Assembly: GCA_008360955.1 (NCBI GenBank)
Contig: LUCM01001722.1
Coordinates: 1 to 64,000 of the forward strand
Reading direction: 5' to 3'
From: Fasciolopsis buskii
Taxonomy: Eukaryota; Platyhelminthes; Trematoda; Plagiorchiida; Fasciolidae
DNA length: 64,000 nucleotides
Shown here: piece after piece, positions 46,791-60,148 of the stretch
Numbering within the stretch: position 1 is the stretch's first letter
How the letters are laid out: each line of letters starts with the position of its first letter
Position numbers and translations under genes: made by a program
The notes under the pieces: generated by a model
What the model saw: only the letters and a program-made list of their open reading frames with translations
What the model was told of the DNA's origin: nothing
Database searches by the model: none

Positions 46791-48250
46791 ATGTTAACTC
46801 CACCTAACCGCTACTTTGATGATTTTTCGATTCCACATTCACTGAAGTGTTGGCTTAAGGATTAGCCCGTCGAATTTCCAAACCATCGCGTGTAGCGTGC
46901 ATTCGCGAGCCATTCAGCTGATGGTGAGGTACAGGATGGCGACGGTTGGGTTGCACTCAATCTCAGAGGTTGGGAATACCCAAGACTGCCAGTCGATTTA
47001 AGTGTTCTATAATCATGCATACACGACCGAAATTCTCATGTGACCGACAGACCACTTGGTGTCATACTGATAGTACTTGCAGTAATTTAGAGAGAAAGAA
47101 AAACGGGGAAAGGCCATTTCAGGAATCACAGAAATAAAGCCTGTATTAAACTGGGAACGGAGTACAATACCGAGATAGCACTTTTGGCGCTTGGTATCAT
47201 GTATGAGTAGGAAAGTTCACGAGGTTCAATAGAGGGCCAGAAACAGGTGAATCTTAACAGTACTGATTATGAACAGCTGAAACATCACACTAATACTATG
47301 GGCACTCCGTACTTAATATTTTATAATGTCGACTATACTCTTGCCTAACATCGTTTCTTAACAAATACAGTTTTGACTGATTCTGAGTCTCGTCAGTCGT
47401 CGGTTATCATGAATCAGAGGTTCAAATCCATCGCTTAAAAACGAGTTAGATTAAATTGACACATCTGAAACTATGACAGGAATCGATTACCAACGCGACG
47501 AATTGCAATCCGCGGATCGAGAATAATGCGACGGGAATGAAAAATTGTGTGAAGGGCGCGATAAACTGAGAGAAAAAAGTATGGTGAGACGAGGAAATCC
47601 ATGGATTCACTTTACCAATCGGATAAATGCCTTCAGTCCACTAACCACATGGAATTTCTTTTGGCGATTCATACGGCTCTTGTGCGTTTGTCTCATTGTT
47701 CATATCTGGTGAACCGTTTGTGGTTGACACTAACTGATTGAAAAGTGAACGGTAAAACGACCGCACACAAGCAGCCAGACGACGTAATCACGCTTTGCTA
47801 AGTCGATGTAACAATCGGTCACAGCAGAAGAAAAGTAGGAAAGAAGTTGTTTCCTCCAGTTGACACAAGCACAGTTTAACGCCTATCGTCTCTGATTCAG
47901 TGAATCACCAAGATCTAATCTGTATCTATTACAGGTAATGGCATTAAATTGTGTGGCGGAAACTGTTTCTTAGTGGGAATGTACGTAATTTCAAGACTCA
48001 CATCCATATAGAAGCTGATCATTGTTTTGCAACACACATCTTAATGCATCAGAAACCCGCTAGATCATCCTGGCCAAAAGATTTAATCTGAACCAGGATA
48101 CATAACAGACCACCGTGAAATTGGTGTGACTTTGATCCGACAATGAAGCGTGCCACCCTATCGTACAGGTTTTACCGGAGAAGTGGCCCAAGTTTAAGGA
48201 TCGGGACGACCACTGTAATCATTGATAACTACTTTCGTGGGGGTACTATT
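46791..48250. other. No recognisable gene
   Basis: Short frames only. At 47,419-47,429 the sequence GGTTCAAATCC matches the internal B-box consensus of RNA polymerase III genes, but I could not fold a tRNA around it or find a convincing A-box. It may be the head of a decayed SINE. Confidence 0.45.
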
Positions 48251-48251
48251 T

Positions 48252-48284
<33 letters not shown>

Positions 48285-48297
48285 ATATATTTTTTTC
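48251..48297. repeat. Compound microsatellite (TC)n-(TATC)n-(TA)n-(T)n
   Basis: About 22 bp of TC repeats pass into CTATCTATCTA, then TATATATAT and a T run. A simple repeat. The short frames that cross it (runs of Ser-Leu) are artefacts. Confidence 0.93.
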
Positions 48298-51200
48298 AAG
48301 TAATGGGATCGGATTCTTTTCCTTCAATGGGACATATCTCCAAATCAAATACTTACCAGTGTTCTGAGCTCTTTGGATGGTTCACAGATGTTTGCTTACA
48401 CAGCACCTCGTTTTAGCCAGGTAGCCTCTGCTTCATTCAACACCTCTGGAGATCGTGGTGGGATGCCTCATCGGTTCAATCTGTACCTGAGTCAGTCTGA
48501 GCTCCACCATAGGCGGTAACGAGATGATAGTCCCCAGTCCCCAAGTCTCGGTCAGGTAACACTGTCGACTTTTGCCCTCTATTTTACTTTGTCATGTGGC
48601 TTATCGGCTCGCAAATACAGCGCCGCGGTGGTCTGTGTTCTATGCGTTTGGTTGGGCTACACCAAAAACTTAGCAACTCACTCACCCTAATTTCCCACTC
48701 CCGTAATCGTCCATACGATGTGCGCTATCATTCATAACCACAAAAAAGACCAGTAGGTTCTGTCATGTTAATATATCAATTTCTATGCTCACGGGTTCAT
48801 TCACTGTCCCTTAAGGTCGATGACATGTAGCTCTAACGCAGAGTGGACATGTTTGGCCTGTACATTATGTGGTAAATAATCCATAAATTCCCTCCTAATA
48901 AGGATCATTTTGTTGATAGACAGAGGCGTGTCACATTTAAACCAGTGAGGTTTTGGCGTGCTGGATTGCACAAAAACAGATCTTTCACCTCTGAAGCAAA
49001 TTACTAGCTAGGTAGCAAAGGGTGACTGTTCAGCGACCAGTGACGGAATGAGATCAAATAGTGTGGTACTTCTGTTTTAAAAAATTGAAAACCAGCTTAC
49101 AGAGCTTATCGGATAGCACATCCGATTCGATTTCAACCTCTTCCCGATCGTAATGAGCATGCTCAACACTTGTGACATAAACAAATTGTAACGTGTTGTC
49201 TAATTCGCGACTCTTTGATAGATACTGACTGGTATGGCGAGCTTATTAGCCCTTAGGCCCACAACTGTTTGTCGTCTCCTAATACCCATGGATGTTCTGC
49301 TGATTGATTCCTTCTGCGGTTAATGCAGCGCTTGGTAGCATCCTATAATCTTCGCACCTGATCGATTTGGTTGCTTGAGTATCATAATTCATTCGCCTCG
49401 ACACAGGCCTTTAGAGCTTAGAATCACAAGTGCCTTTATATACGGTACATTTGTGCGAGTAGAAAAACTACACAGTCAGTTGAGGATGAATGTTGCGTAA
49501 CGAGTCGGTGGAAAATCACTGTATTAACGGCAATTTATCGAAGGTTTGTAGACTGCAATGTTAGTTATCCAAATTTATTTTAATCAACATGCATTAAGGT
49601 ATACTTTATATGTCGTCTGGCTAAGGAATTCGTTCACTGTGAGCTATCTCCTGATCTATTTAGTCTTCTCGTCGAAAATCGATCCGACGGTCAATTTGTA
49701 CACACCATTTCCCGGTATCCTGCTAAATCTATCGATAACTGTTTCTTCTTGAACAAATCGAGCTCGTTATCATTAAGTTCAGACGTTCATGAGCACGCAT
49801 GAAGGCAAGCGAGCCTGTGTGTTTATACCGAATTTCACAAAGACTCAAGTGAGAAAGGTTTCTGTCCATCAGACAGAACACAGAAAATGCTTTTGAGCAC
49901 GTTTCTATTTGACCGACTCCAGAATTATTCTAGACAGAAATTTATCCTGAGATAAGGTTCACACGAGACCGTCCACTGGACACAATGTGATGGTAGCAAG
50001 AACGGTTGAATTTGCATAACAGAAGAAAAGCTATATCAGAGTGTTGTACTCCAGGAAAGAAAGTGTGTGCAGGTGCACGCCAATTCGCCAGCGCGATTAG
50101 TTGGAACCAGTGTGTGATTCGAACATGGATTGAAAAACCATGAAGCGGGAGAAAAACAAATGTCACAATGAGCAAACAGATCGAACGAATTTCTCTGTGC
50201 AATTATATACACAGGAAGGAAACTTAAAAAAGCAGTTTGCAAATACCGCACTAAATTGATTTCAATTTTCGATCTTTCATTTCATTAAAAAACGGCGGCG
50301 AGTCGGCTCATAATCACTTGTTTAAGTGAACCTGGAGTAGTAGTGGGCCAGTTACGAAAGAATGCAGTCTGAGAATGGACAAATCGGATTTGCCGGCTCT
50401 AAAGAAAAAAGTTCAACCGTCGTTCTGATATTCAAAATGAATTACATGGTTTAGCTTACCGGCCAAACCGACAACCCTTCGACAGTGGTCGGTAGCCGTA
50501 TGAAAATTCGCGGTAATCCCCCCGAAATAATCACGTTAATCTAGATTTTTTACGGAAATGTGATACGAAAATGGCGGGGATGATGCAGATCTGTTAGCCA
50601 ACGGTCCTTCAGCGGCATACCCCAAGTCCCTCTGGCTTGGTCTCGTAGCTGAGCCCGTAGAGCGTATGTAGATCAAGGTGCCAGGGGAGTCTCTCTGAAC
50701 GATTTCGAAGGTCACGGACATCTTTTAACCTGTCCTGTATTTTCAATAATTTGTCATGTCATATCAACGCTAAAATCATCCTTTAAAATCATGGAAGCAG
50801 TGTACAGCTGTTGTATCTCCGTTAGGAATCTTCAGCAATGCATATCCACCAGCCCGAAATTGGACGCCAACCAGCGAAGAACTATTATGAATGAAACGCC
50901 CTAGCCATTAAGTTACCGAGCCGGCTCTCAGTGATGAGTTGCGTGTTGGTGTCACATCATGAATAACTTCTTAAATACGTATGGTCCCCTACGGCTAACA
51001 CATGAAGTTTTATATCTGTCAAATCTGCCGAACCAGGAATTTCATATTCTGTCAGTGTTGTAAGAAATAAGTTGTGAAAACAATTACTACTTTACTTCAG
51101 TTTTTGACAATCGTTATTCCATCCAATTAAATGCAATTAGCTAATGGAATAATGTGTTCATTTTTCTGAGTTAGCTGCGTTTGTGCTCCAATACATCACT

Positions 51201-53494
51201 TTTCTGAAACTTTCTGAAGACCAAGAACTATCCCGGCTCCTCAGGATAACTCCCAACCTTCATCAGTTTCTGAAAGCTTAAGGATTCCGTTTCCCTGCAC
51301 AGTTTATCACCCGAAAGTCAATAGGAATTACTAAGTTGAACACTTCCTTGACGGAGTCATCCGAGTATTGAAGAATGGGATATGACTAGCAGAACAGGTT
51401 GGTGATATCATCTTCGCTAATCGTTGACCGTAAAAGGGCGAACCCGCGCATGGCACCATCGTTTTATTTGCCAGCAGTGAAACTGCATGAACACATTTTG
51501 CAGTTTTCCATTCCGTTTGCTTGCCGTAAATCACCGAATATGAACTTCCCCAATTCCATTTCTCCCAAGATTTCTTCCCTTCAGACGCGTTTTCTCTTAT
51601 TCGACATTTCGTCGGACGAAAGTCGAAACCCAGAGAATTTTCGTTTCGGAATAAATAGAGTAGAACTACGTTTGTTGCCCATCGAAAAATGTCCGACCTG
51701 AAATGCTAACGAAACAAATGGACAACTGGTTAAGCAAAACGTTCGTTCTGATAAGCTACAGGAAAAGTATTTTTTTCTAACCATCTTCATAAGGGACGGG
51801 CTACCTGGATTTTTTCTTCTGCTAAAGCATGGTGGCGAGCCGTGTAAAAAAACAAACAAACGGAAGCACACTAACCGAGATCTTTCCAGTCGATTTATTT
51901 TGACCGTGTCTGACAATTTTTGGATCTCTTGATCATCGATCCTTACATTTCGATCGGTTGTTCTATTCCACCAGACGTCGAGTCTAATCGGAAAGTACAT
52001 ACGAACTATTCGTTTCAGATTGTTTATTCCCATTTTCCTGCATTCCTGCTGTTTTTTTTTCTTATTCTACGCACTGACTGTTGATATTTTTGGGCAGTCC
52101 AGAAATTCAGCAAAGGGCCGGTCTTGGGCGTGTTTGCAAGTGGTATCATCCGATGTTTTTCACGCATTCCGCCATGTGTCGGTGACCCACGACAAAGGTC
52201 GTTTCACGTACGAAGCAAAAAGTCAAAAGTTTTAAACTTCATAGGTAACTAACGTCACAAATATTTATTCAACACATGCTCCCAGTTCTCCACTATTCTT
52301 CCATTCAAATTCATCACCTTCCACACCAAGTCTCTTTGGTTTGTTTCTCACCTTTACGGCAAATTTCAATTCCGGTGACACAGGTTCGAATCCCTTTTTC
52401 ATCTTTTCTCATTCTGGCTCATTTGTACTCACCATGACTTCATCTACTTATCCGACTGAAGCACTACTGTCAGTAAAATACAGTTTGTCCCGGCAATGCC
52501 TGGGGAGTTTCCGTATTGATTTTGTACATTCCACGGTCAAAGAAAACCAAACGTGTCCAATAAGCAAGTAGCCGGTAGCCAAGCCTTAAAAAACCTTGGT
52601 AAGTTGAGTTGTCGCTATGCCCTCTTTTCTGTCACGCAAACATATCAGGTCAGCCAAATCAGACAGCTAGCTCGGACGTAAACCAACTATACCAGTTGTG
52701 TGCCCCCCCTGTCCACCGCCTAGAAAACTGACCCGTCCGGTGAATATCGATTCCTGGTGTTCGTGATTTTGTCTCCATTGCACGATCAAATCATGACAAA
52801 GGCTAACCTATGCACAGAAGCGAATCAGCAAACCAAAATGTGACTAAATGTTAAACGCGTTTCAACTCCGGTGATATTTTGAGAAAGTTATGAATCTAAA
52901 GTAAAATGCCTGAGTTTATCTCAAATGTGAATGGTTTCTGACGCTCAAGTGAACAGACAAATTTTAATAACATCGAATGCATACATTCCTAAGTTGGATT
53001 ATTACCATTGGGTAATTAATCATTTACTTCGTTTGATATTATTGGTGAACGGCATTACCGGGTAACCTAGTAGCCAGTCAGCATTCAGCTTACCGTGGTT
53101 GACTATTCTCTATTGACTAAAACAAAAAAGTTCTCTTTGCTTGACTGGAGGTAAAATCAATTGATCATTTAAAAGGCGACGACAAAGTGCATTTCTTCTC
53201 CTCCTTGAAGTTTTACAATAAAAATAATCACTGAGGTCCATAATAGTTTTACTGTGAAAAGATTTTCAAGTTGCATTAGGTTTTCCATTTCCGTTTACAC
53301 AAAACCATTGACTCCAAGCATTATTCTTATAGTTTGGCTAAAGTACCGCGTCATCCGTCCACGTTAACCATTCTCAATCGTTCTGTTTTGTCCGCTTAAA
53401 GTAAGTTTTGTTCTCCAAAAAATTCCACATGGTGCGCGCCATGACGATTCGTGCTCACCTCGAGGGCCGATCCATTTCCCGGGAAGTACCTCAT
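48298..53494. other. No recognisable gene
   Basis: More than 5 kb without an element I can name. The largest frame, 52,033-51,581 (-, 150 codons), is Lys/Arg/Ser-rich with no motif, and a frame of this length is expected by chance in 64 kb. A B-box match GGTTCGAATCC lies at 52,383-52,393 without a clear A-box. The segment 50,610-50,700 looks somewhat tRNA-like (GTAGCTGAGCCCGTAGAGC) but lacks a matching B-box. Confidence 0.45.
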
Positions 53495-53675
53495 CTAGGT
53501 GTTCTCACACCTAGCCGGTGGCGATAAAGCAGTCCACATCGCAGCATTTCAATCCGAAGGTGACGTGTTCGAATCCTCTCACTGCTGGCAACTTGCCCAG
53601 TCTAAAGCCCTCTGACGGCCGCATCCCGTTCCCTGAAAATGATGTGCATTGTTGTTTCATTAATAAAATAAGTAA
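53495..53675 (+). mobile_element. tRNA-derived SINE-like element
   Basis: An A-box-like TAGCCGGTGG (53,512-53,521) and a B-box GTTCGAATCC (53,567-53,576) lie about 45 bp apart, the arrangement of an RNA polymerase III promoter in a tRNA-derived SINE head. The body follows (CCCTCTGACGGCCGCATCCCG) and a 3' end ...ATTAATAAAATAAGTAAA (to about 53,675). The same 3' end, diverged, is present at 58,571-58,613, which supports a repeated unit. No protein is encoded. Boundaries are approximate and no target-site duplication was confirmed. Confidence 0.6.
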
Positions 53676-56494
53676 ATGTTATAGGACATGAAAAGGATTC
53701 TTACGTCACATGGTGCAGAGCTGTCCCGTTGAAACCAAGTCTTTTCACGTTATGCACAAGTGTCGCAACAAATCACTAAAACTGTTTGGTGGAATAATGC
53801 ATCGGTATGCCGAACGAATGACCGAAGTCCAACTTTTGGAATTTCACTTCCGCCACACTACAGTATTTAACGTTGGAGTTAAACAAAAGTTAAAATAAAA
53901 TGAGAAACTACAAATTAGATATGGGTACCATAAGTTTAATGAAAACTGGTCTAGCTTGCATATGATATTGCGACTGGTGACAACGGTGACCGAGTTGTGG
54001 TCGGGTGTTGAGTCGTGACAAACTTGGTCCAGACTAACATCATACCACCATTCAGTCTGAGTTGGCATAACTGACCAAGCCAGATGTACCTTCAACTTTT
54101 GTTTTCTTAATTTCACGAGATCGTGGATCACAGTGGTGGGATGACATATCAAGGTACACGGGATAGAAGTTGTCTATTTAGGTTTTGTGGAAAAACTTAA
54201 TGGAAGATTCAATGTGACCGTCCGCAACCAGAGAGATCGGTTTTTTAACAAAAATGAAAGGAACTTTAGTGAACAAAAATTCTGAAATCTTGCACCGGAA
54301 GATTGAGGAATAGTACGAGAGATCCGTAAACGAGGATTGTGAGAGTAAAATGAACATACTTGAGCTCTCGAGCTGTTGGAGTTCACGAATGTAAGAAGAC
54401 GGTGGCCGGAGTTCACCAACAAAAAGGGGAATGAGTAAACATCAACGGATTTTGGAAGTTACGTTGACTCTCACATGATTAATGAAGTAAACTACAGGTA
54501 GTAAGCCGCTATAATCAGCTGAGCTGTCCATGGAAAATTCTGGTTGGGAATAAGTGAACATGCACTTCGGACATTTGGATCGGTTCAACTTGAGATTAGG
54601 TGTGGTGGGAAAGACCTCAATGCTTGATGAGTTTTCTATACATCGATTGAAATTAGCACTGGACAAATGGACTGGCGCAAGACAACTTCGTCGGCATATT
54701 CGAGAACCTCAGCTCGTTAGGTGCTGGTCGAATAGTCAACTTAGGTAAAACAAATCTTGTAATACTCCAGAGTGTACGTTGTCTAACACGGTGCATTATG
54801 AAATTTGTATGCAGTACTTAGCTGAATATGGAAGTAAGACTTGTAGATATCCAAATGATTTTAATTTGCGTAGCTTTGATGAGATCCGGAAACCTAGTGA
54901 AAGCAGAAAAGTGATTATGAGAGCCTGATCGAACTTGATTTGCTTTTACACATTTGATGAATATTCCGATGGATACCTTGAAAAATCGGACGTAAGAAAT
55001 CGATTATGCGGACGAGCAAGGGAACTGTCTCCAAGATACAACTTACGTTAAGCCTCAAACCAAGTTGGAAAATGTCATGGGCGTGGGCCATTCACGATTT
55101 CAACGGCTTGAATAAAACCGCCCCAGACATTTTCCGGGCATTGGACTAAAGAGTTCAGTGGTATCCACTTCCAATCTTCTTGTCCTTTGGAATGGGATCA
55201 GAAATGGCCTGCCGAAGATCGGGAAGGTCGAGCGACTGGTTCGCGATGGTTGTTGGCATTCCTTCGAACAAACAGCCAGTTCCATTCTTAAATAGTACAA
55301 CAAGGGCGCCATCTGAAACCACCTCAAGAACTGTTTTCGTGATGCGCAAAATTCGAAGTCCTCATTGTTGAACGACTCCAGTTAATCAGATTCGGATAGT
55401 GGACATGGTATTACGGATTTAATGGTGAACACTGAACTAGATGCTGGTCGATAGAAAGTTTACCTTATCTGATTAGAAATCGTATGGGAATACACAACTT
55501 TGGGCCCCAGTGAATGAAATCCTACGAACACTGAACTATGAATAACTTTATTGGCCGTGGTATATCAGGTAGGTGAGTATGGGAGAATGCTAATTTAATC
55601 TGCATAACCTCTGATCCTGATAGAGCTGTCTCATTGTTTATCGATTACTCGAGGTAAGACCGTGTTAGAAAAATCGTGATCAACACACAGGTGTGGATGT
55701 AACCCCACTTTGCCAGACAGCGTGCAAGTGCAGATCGCTAGACCGGATCGAGCCTGCGGTATCCCACTAGCTACTAGGGGCCACCTGACACAGAGTCGTG
55801 ATCAAAAGGCGAGAGCGCGAATAAGCAAACTGAGAAGGCCTTGTCGGTCCTGTCAAACGAGTAACAGATTTCATTCCAAGAAAATGAACGTTTTGGCTTA
55901 TATTCAGCCTACCTAGCTTTGAGCCATTTTCAGTCTAATTAAATAGGTGTCCCTTTTTGGACCAGCGATCTTCAGCCGTTCAGCGGTGGTTTGCGGTTTG
56001 CACTCTTGGATGCCTAACTGCATACTGGTTTCTTGGAGCTGCACGATCCAGATTCTAGCTGCCCTTAGAATTTAATTCGTGCCAATAATCTACGATTCAT
56101 TGGCTTCTGAAAGACTGGACGTGTTCGCTCATCCGTCCGGGAAATCAGAAAAAATATAAAAACTGGGCGAAAATTGTTCCCATTTGTTCAACTTACAGAT
56201 ATTTGGACTTAAATTTTTCGTGCCCTAACAGGTGAGGCATAGTTAAAGACTTTTATCGGAAACAAAGCTTTTTGTCCACTCCCAGGAATCAGTCTTATCC
56301 ATCAACAAATTTCAGCATTGAATTAGCCTAGATGAGGATATCTAGTCTACCACATTCCTCAAAAAATACAAGCGAAATGCTTACGTTTAGTACCGTGGTG
56401 TATGTAACTCTTCAGATCGATTCGTGGGCCAATTTCTCCGTATCCTGGAGTCAATGCCAGTTGATGTTGATGTGTATGCGTGTGTGTGAACGAC
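53676..56494. other. No recognisable gene; one protein-like short frame
   Basis: The minus-strand frame 55,349-55,155 (64 codons) has a pattern of alternating hydrophobic and charged residues (VLEVVSDGALVVLFKNGTG...) that looks more protein-like than its neighbours. The frame stays open upstream for a few more codons. It is unlike any retroelement motif in the window. It could be an exon or another element, and I cannot tell which. I recognise nothing else in this stretch. Confidence 0.4.
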
Positions 56495-56517
56495 GGGGAG
56501 GGGGGCGGGGGGCAGGG
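56495..56517 (+). other. G-rich tract, candidate G-quadruplex
   Basis: GGGGAGGGGGGCGGGGGGCAGGG: four runs of three or more G separated by loops of 1-2 bases on the plus strand, preceded by a TGTGTGTG run. It satisfies the usual G3+N1-7 pattern. It stands out in otherwise AT-leaning sequence. No gene is close enough to give it a function. Confidence 0.75.
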
Positions 56518-58489
56518 AGAAGCGCAGATTTTCCACAGCTAGTTCAAACTGCGAACACTGGATCCAGGCAACATTCCGCAATAATTTGACATATTTTTCT
56601 TTGCCGCTGTTGAATGTGATAAAAAGCGACCGATTTATGCATAATCGTTTGCCGCTCCAAGATCGTCTCCGGTGAACTGTAGCAGAGAGTTCCACAATTA
56701 TATCCTTGGTGGACTTTCGCTTGTCAAGGGATGGGTGGGTGCGTGAGGACAGTACACCAATGTCCAACCATAAATCCAAGTTGGTCTGATGAATTTCTAC
56801 CACTACTACTGGAATTTGAACCGGACTGCATTTTGCTTTGTGGTTTGATTATCCTAGCGCAATTCAGCGCTACACAGCGGTCAGGTGCAGGTAACACAAC
56901 AGCACAATGTGGGTGTTTATGTAAAACGGTTTGCAAGCTTGAAATAGGGTTATTTGAATAGTTTCTCCAGAACACCTCATTCGTTGTCCTTTGGGGATGA
57001 CATAAACGTCATACCCATAGTTTAATGGCTTTCATGCGATCAATGACAATCTTTTATTGTCACTTTTTCCGGAATTTTTTGAGCATGAATCTCGCGCCTA
57101 TTGCTTGCGGGACGTATTGTGTAAGTGGAGAACGGTAACCATGACATAAACCCGTTTAGAGCAGATAATTTCACAGAAATTTGAAAAAAACTGGGAAGTG
57201 TGTATTATAAAGATCTGAATGGTTTTAGAATAACTATCGACATGTATCATGTTAAGAACAAAATTGAACCAGAAGAAGTAAATTTTGTTGCATACGTAAT
57301 ATTCCTCGCTAGGACAGTGAGAGCGGCAATACCAACATTCAATGCGATCGGCTAGGAAATCTGCTATGATGCCGATTTTCACTTGTAAATATACAGACTA
57401 CATTATAGACAATTGAATTACTGTAACAAATCTGAAAATGTATCGGGGATTTTGTTTGCGCCCCATCAGAGGTCCTCTCGTTTTTACTACATACTGATGC
57501 CGACAATAACGCTCCAGCTAGGAGCGAGTGACGGCTAACTCCCTCGAACAATTGTTTGAACTGATTTTTATCAATCACTATCGATTTTTATCGTTTCCTT
57601 CTCGTCTCGTATTCCGCCGTGATTCGTAGTCGGTCTTCGACGTTTGATAACCGAAACAACCGCACGAGAGTAGCTATCACTTTTTGTGCAAAAATGCGGA
57701 GTTTCAAATACTTTTGATGTCAGTTGTTAAATGTGTTTAAAGAGTGAGTTGACAAAATAACGGTGTCGTGGTAATGTTTTATGGGACGATGTAGTTATCA
57801 AAAACAACGTTGTCGTTGGAAAGTTATGATCAGCGGACTTTTCAGTTAACACGTTTGATCTATTTCAAGGCCGTGGGGAGACGAAGTGTACCCGGAGTGG
57901 GTAGGCAATTTATGATCCGTTTTGTGAACGTCCATTGATTAGCGATAACAATAGTCAATGGTTTGTCCAAGGAGTCCCTGAAGACGGTTTTAAACTTTAC
58001 TTACGTTTTAAGGAGACCCGTAATTTGACAGTTGTGTGTGACAAATGTCCCCGAACGCGTCAAGAACTCAACTCAGGCGGACAGTTGTTATCGCAATTTC
58101 TAAACTTGCCATTGCTATTTAAAAGCGAGAACACACGGATCAATCCTTTAACCATAACCTCCGTCCATAAAAAGCCTGGTTCATGCTCTACACCTTTCAC
58201 GTTCCACAGCTCACACAGGCATTACACTGACACCGACTGTGACGACACGGACCGGGTGACCTTCATGATCTAGCCGCCCTATCCACTTAATCCATGGTAT
58301 GGAATCATGTCCAACCTCACTATACACCACATATCTACACATGCATAGACGCACATACACACGCACACGGCATGCGACCACAAGAGCCTATCTTCTTGTC
58401 ACGTGGCAAACGCCTGCTTGTTTTATCGATCTACGCTTATCGACCACATGCACTCGAAACCTATAAACGTGCATTCAGCTATTCGTGAA
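56518..58489. other. No recognisable gene
   Basis: The plus-strand frame 57,935-58,273 (112 codons) and the minus-strand frames 57,098-57,382 and 57,339-57,578 have no family motif. A CA-rich stretch (58,335-58,370) is a weak simple repeat. Confidence 0.45.
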
Positions 58490-58613
58490 CGGTTACCGCG
58501 TCTCCCCGTTGGGTTCATTACACTGGTCGAATTCCCAACGTGACAGCTGCCAGTTAACTGTGACCACCTTCCTAAAAACGATACACATTATTGTCTTATT
58601 GATAAAAGAAGTA
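58490..58613 (+). mobile_element. SINE-like 3' end, second copy
   Basis: The stretch CTAAAAACGATACACATTATTG...TTGATAAAAGAAGTAAAA (58,571-58,613) parallels the 3' end of the unit at 53,634-53,675 (CTGAAAATGATGTGCATTGTTG...TTAATAAAATAAGTAAA). A degenerate B-box (GGTCGAATTCCC, about 58,525) lies upstream at a similar distance. The head is too decayed to recognise. It is an older or truncated member of the same family. Confidence 0.5.
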
Positions 58614-59751
58614 AAATTGAAAATTGTTAACTACTGAAAAAGATTGACACTGAAATTTTGAACTTTAAAATAAAACAGGTAAGTTGACTCTGGTAGACTC
58701 GCTGACGAGCCCTGATGCATATAATAAGTAACCAGTTAAAATCAATTGTTCGGCTTATGCATTCCTTGTGGTCGGCATAGTGCAATTAATGATAAGGTTC
58801 TTTCAGTTGCATTTGCATTAGTGTCAAATTAACCACTTCATCAAATATTCAAGAAATTTTATGCCCACCGAAGGACGCAAAGCAGATCAGAGTAGGTAAA
58901 TTTTACAGGCGCCCGTAATTTACCGTGCTTCATCGCCCCTAGTGGTCTTTAATTCTACCGAAATATAAATGTGCAGAACCAACACATACTTCAAACCTAT
59001 AACCTTAGCAATACCGTATGCAATGAATAACTTCGTTCAATAAATAGCCTCATTGCTCCGACAAATCTTGGTTTCGATTTTTTGTCTTTTTTGCAATCGT
59101 GGAGACGAAAATTAACGCCGAACGATATTGCCGTAGAAGGTCCCATCATAGCGTCATGAAATCAACACTCCCCAGGCTAAATAACCAAGACTAATGGAAG
59201 TCTAAAATCTTCAGTCGAGAACACCCGTACTCACTTTTCGTGAGTCGATTCGAGTTTTTGTTTGTTCTGTCTTGCATCATTTGCAACCTTTGTTCTCGCC
59301 TCAATCTCACTTCTTACTTGTAGTTTATTATTAGCAATTTCTGTTTTACACAAGTGTTGGTGCATTAATAATTTACTAGATGGGCTACGAATTTCTTAAA
59401 CTCTAACGTTTTCTGGACACACTCGAAAGCTTCAATTTTCTGTTATTTTTGCAATTCACTCTTCGTCTTTTGTTTAAACTAGCGAAAAGGAAAATTTCAA
59501 TAACAATTTGATCTCATCGAAACTCCCGGGCATTCAGCCCCGGTAACACCAGGGCGTAGTTCCGCCAAATCGAGACTGTTTTCAGGACACACCAGATGAA
59601 TAGTGATCACATTCGATGTTGCTGCCTTATTTGGTTGGGATTGAAGTTGACGATCTCTACCCAAAATCATCAGAAAATCCATAATATTCCTTTAAGGAGC
59701 TTCCATCTAACCAACTGAGAAATCCGCTCATTTAAGTGAGACAACAAGCTA
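58614..59751. other. No recognisable gene
   Basis: AT-rich sequence, with polyadenylation-like AATAAA at 59,039-59,044 but no coding context. Gag of the downstream gypsy element would be expected here or just above 59,752. I see no zinc-knuckle CCHC motif. Confidence 0.45.
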
Positions 59752-60148
59752 TTGCCAATATTGCGTTATCTAAAAGGGGCCTGGTTTACGACCGCTCTAC
59801 TGGATTCTGTCCTCTCAGCAACACCAGAGGAGAGATCAGGGTTATTCCGCCACCCAAGTAGCATTGCCTCAAACCATCTGGTCTCACGTTGCAACCACGA
59901 ACAACACCACGATCGCAAAGTCCGGTCCACGTTCACTCATCCTTGATTTTGGAATTCGACGGCCGTTTCAGTGTATATTTAATCAAGCGAATGGGAATGA
60001 ACTCACCATTAGAGTGGATTTTCTGTCTTATTTCGAAATGGCACTCAACTTTAAACAACGCCAAAATGTTGACAAGCGATTAGACTTTGCACTCTTGGTA
60101 CCAGTACGCCCAACATTTGGCTTGTTACCCGAAGGACCATCTAGCTGA
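59752..60148 (+). pseudogene. Ty3/gypsy aspartic protease region
   Basis: The first frame (59,752-59,946) has ALLDSVLSATPEERSGL where the family has VDTGAEVSVLPxxxxER, so the catalytic DTG is not preserved. The overlapping frame 59,864-60,148 continues the domain: ATTNNTTIAKSGPRSLILDFGIRRPF (family A-x-N-xx-x-I-x-T-Y-G-x-x-x-L-x-L-x-L-G), then RVDFLSYFEMALNFKQRQNVDKRLDFALL, matching the GxDFLxxxxxxVDxxxxxL block. The switch between frames marks a frameshift. In an active element it would process the polyprotein. Confidence 0.75.

Noticed and set aside
47419..47429. tRNA gene at a B-box match (GGTTCAAATCC)
   Set aside because: No convincing A-box or cloverleaf upstream; at most a decayed SINE head.
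48143..48416. Ser/Leu-repeat small proteins
   Set aside because: Translation of the TC/TATC/TA microsatellite in two frames.
50610..50700. tRNA gene
   Set aside because: An A-box-like stretch is present, but there is no B-box at tRNA spacing and no acceptor stem pairing.
51581..52033. 150-codon minus-strand frame as a host gene
   Set aside because: No motif, Lys/Arg/Ser/Phe-rich noise-like composition; several frames of this length are expected by chance in 64 kb read in six frames.
52383..52393. tRNA or SINE at a B-box match (GGTTCGAATCC)
   Set aside because: Single motif without A-box, body or tail shared with another locus.
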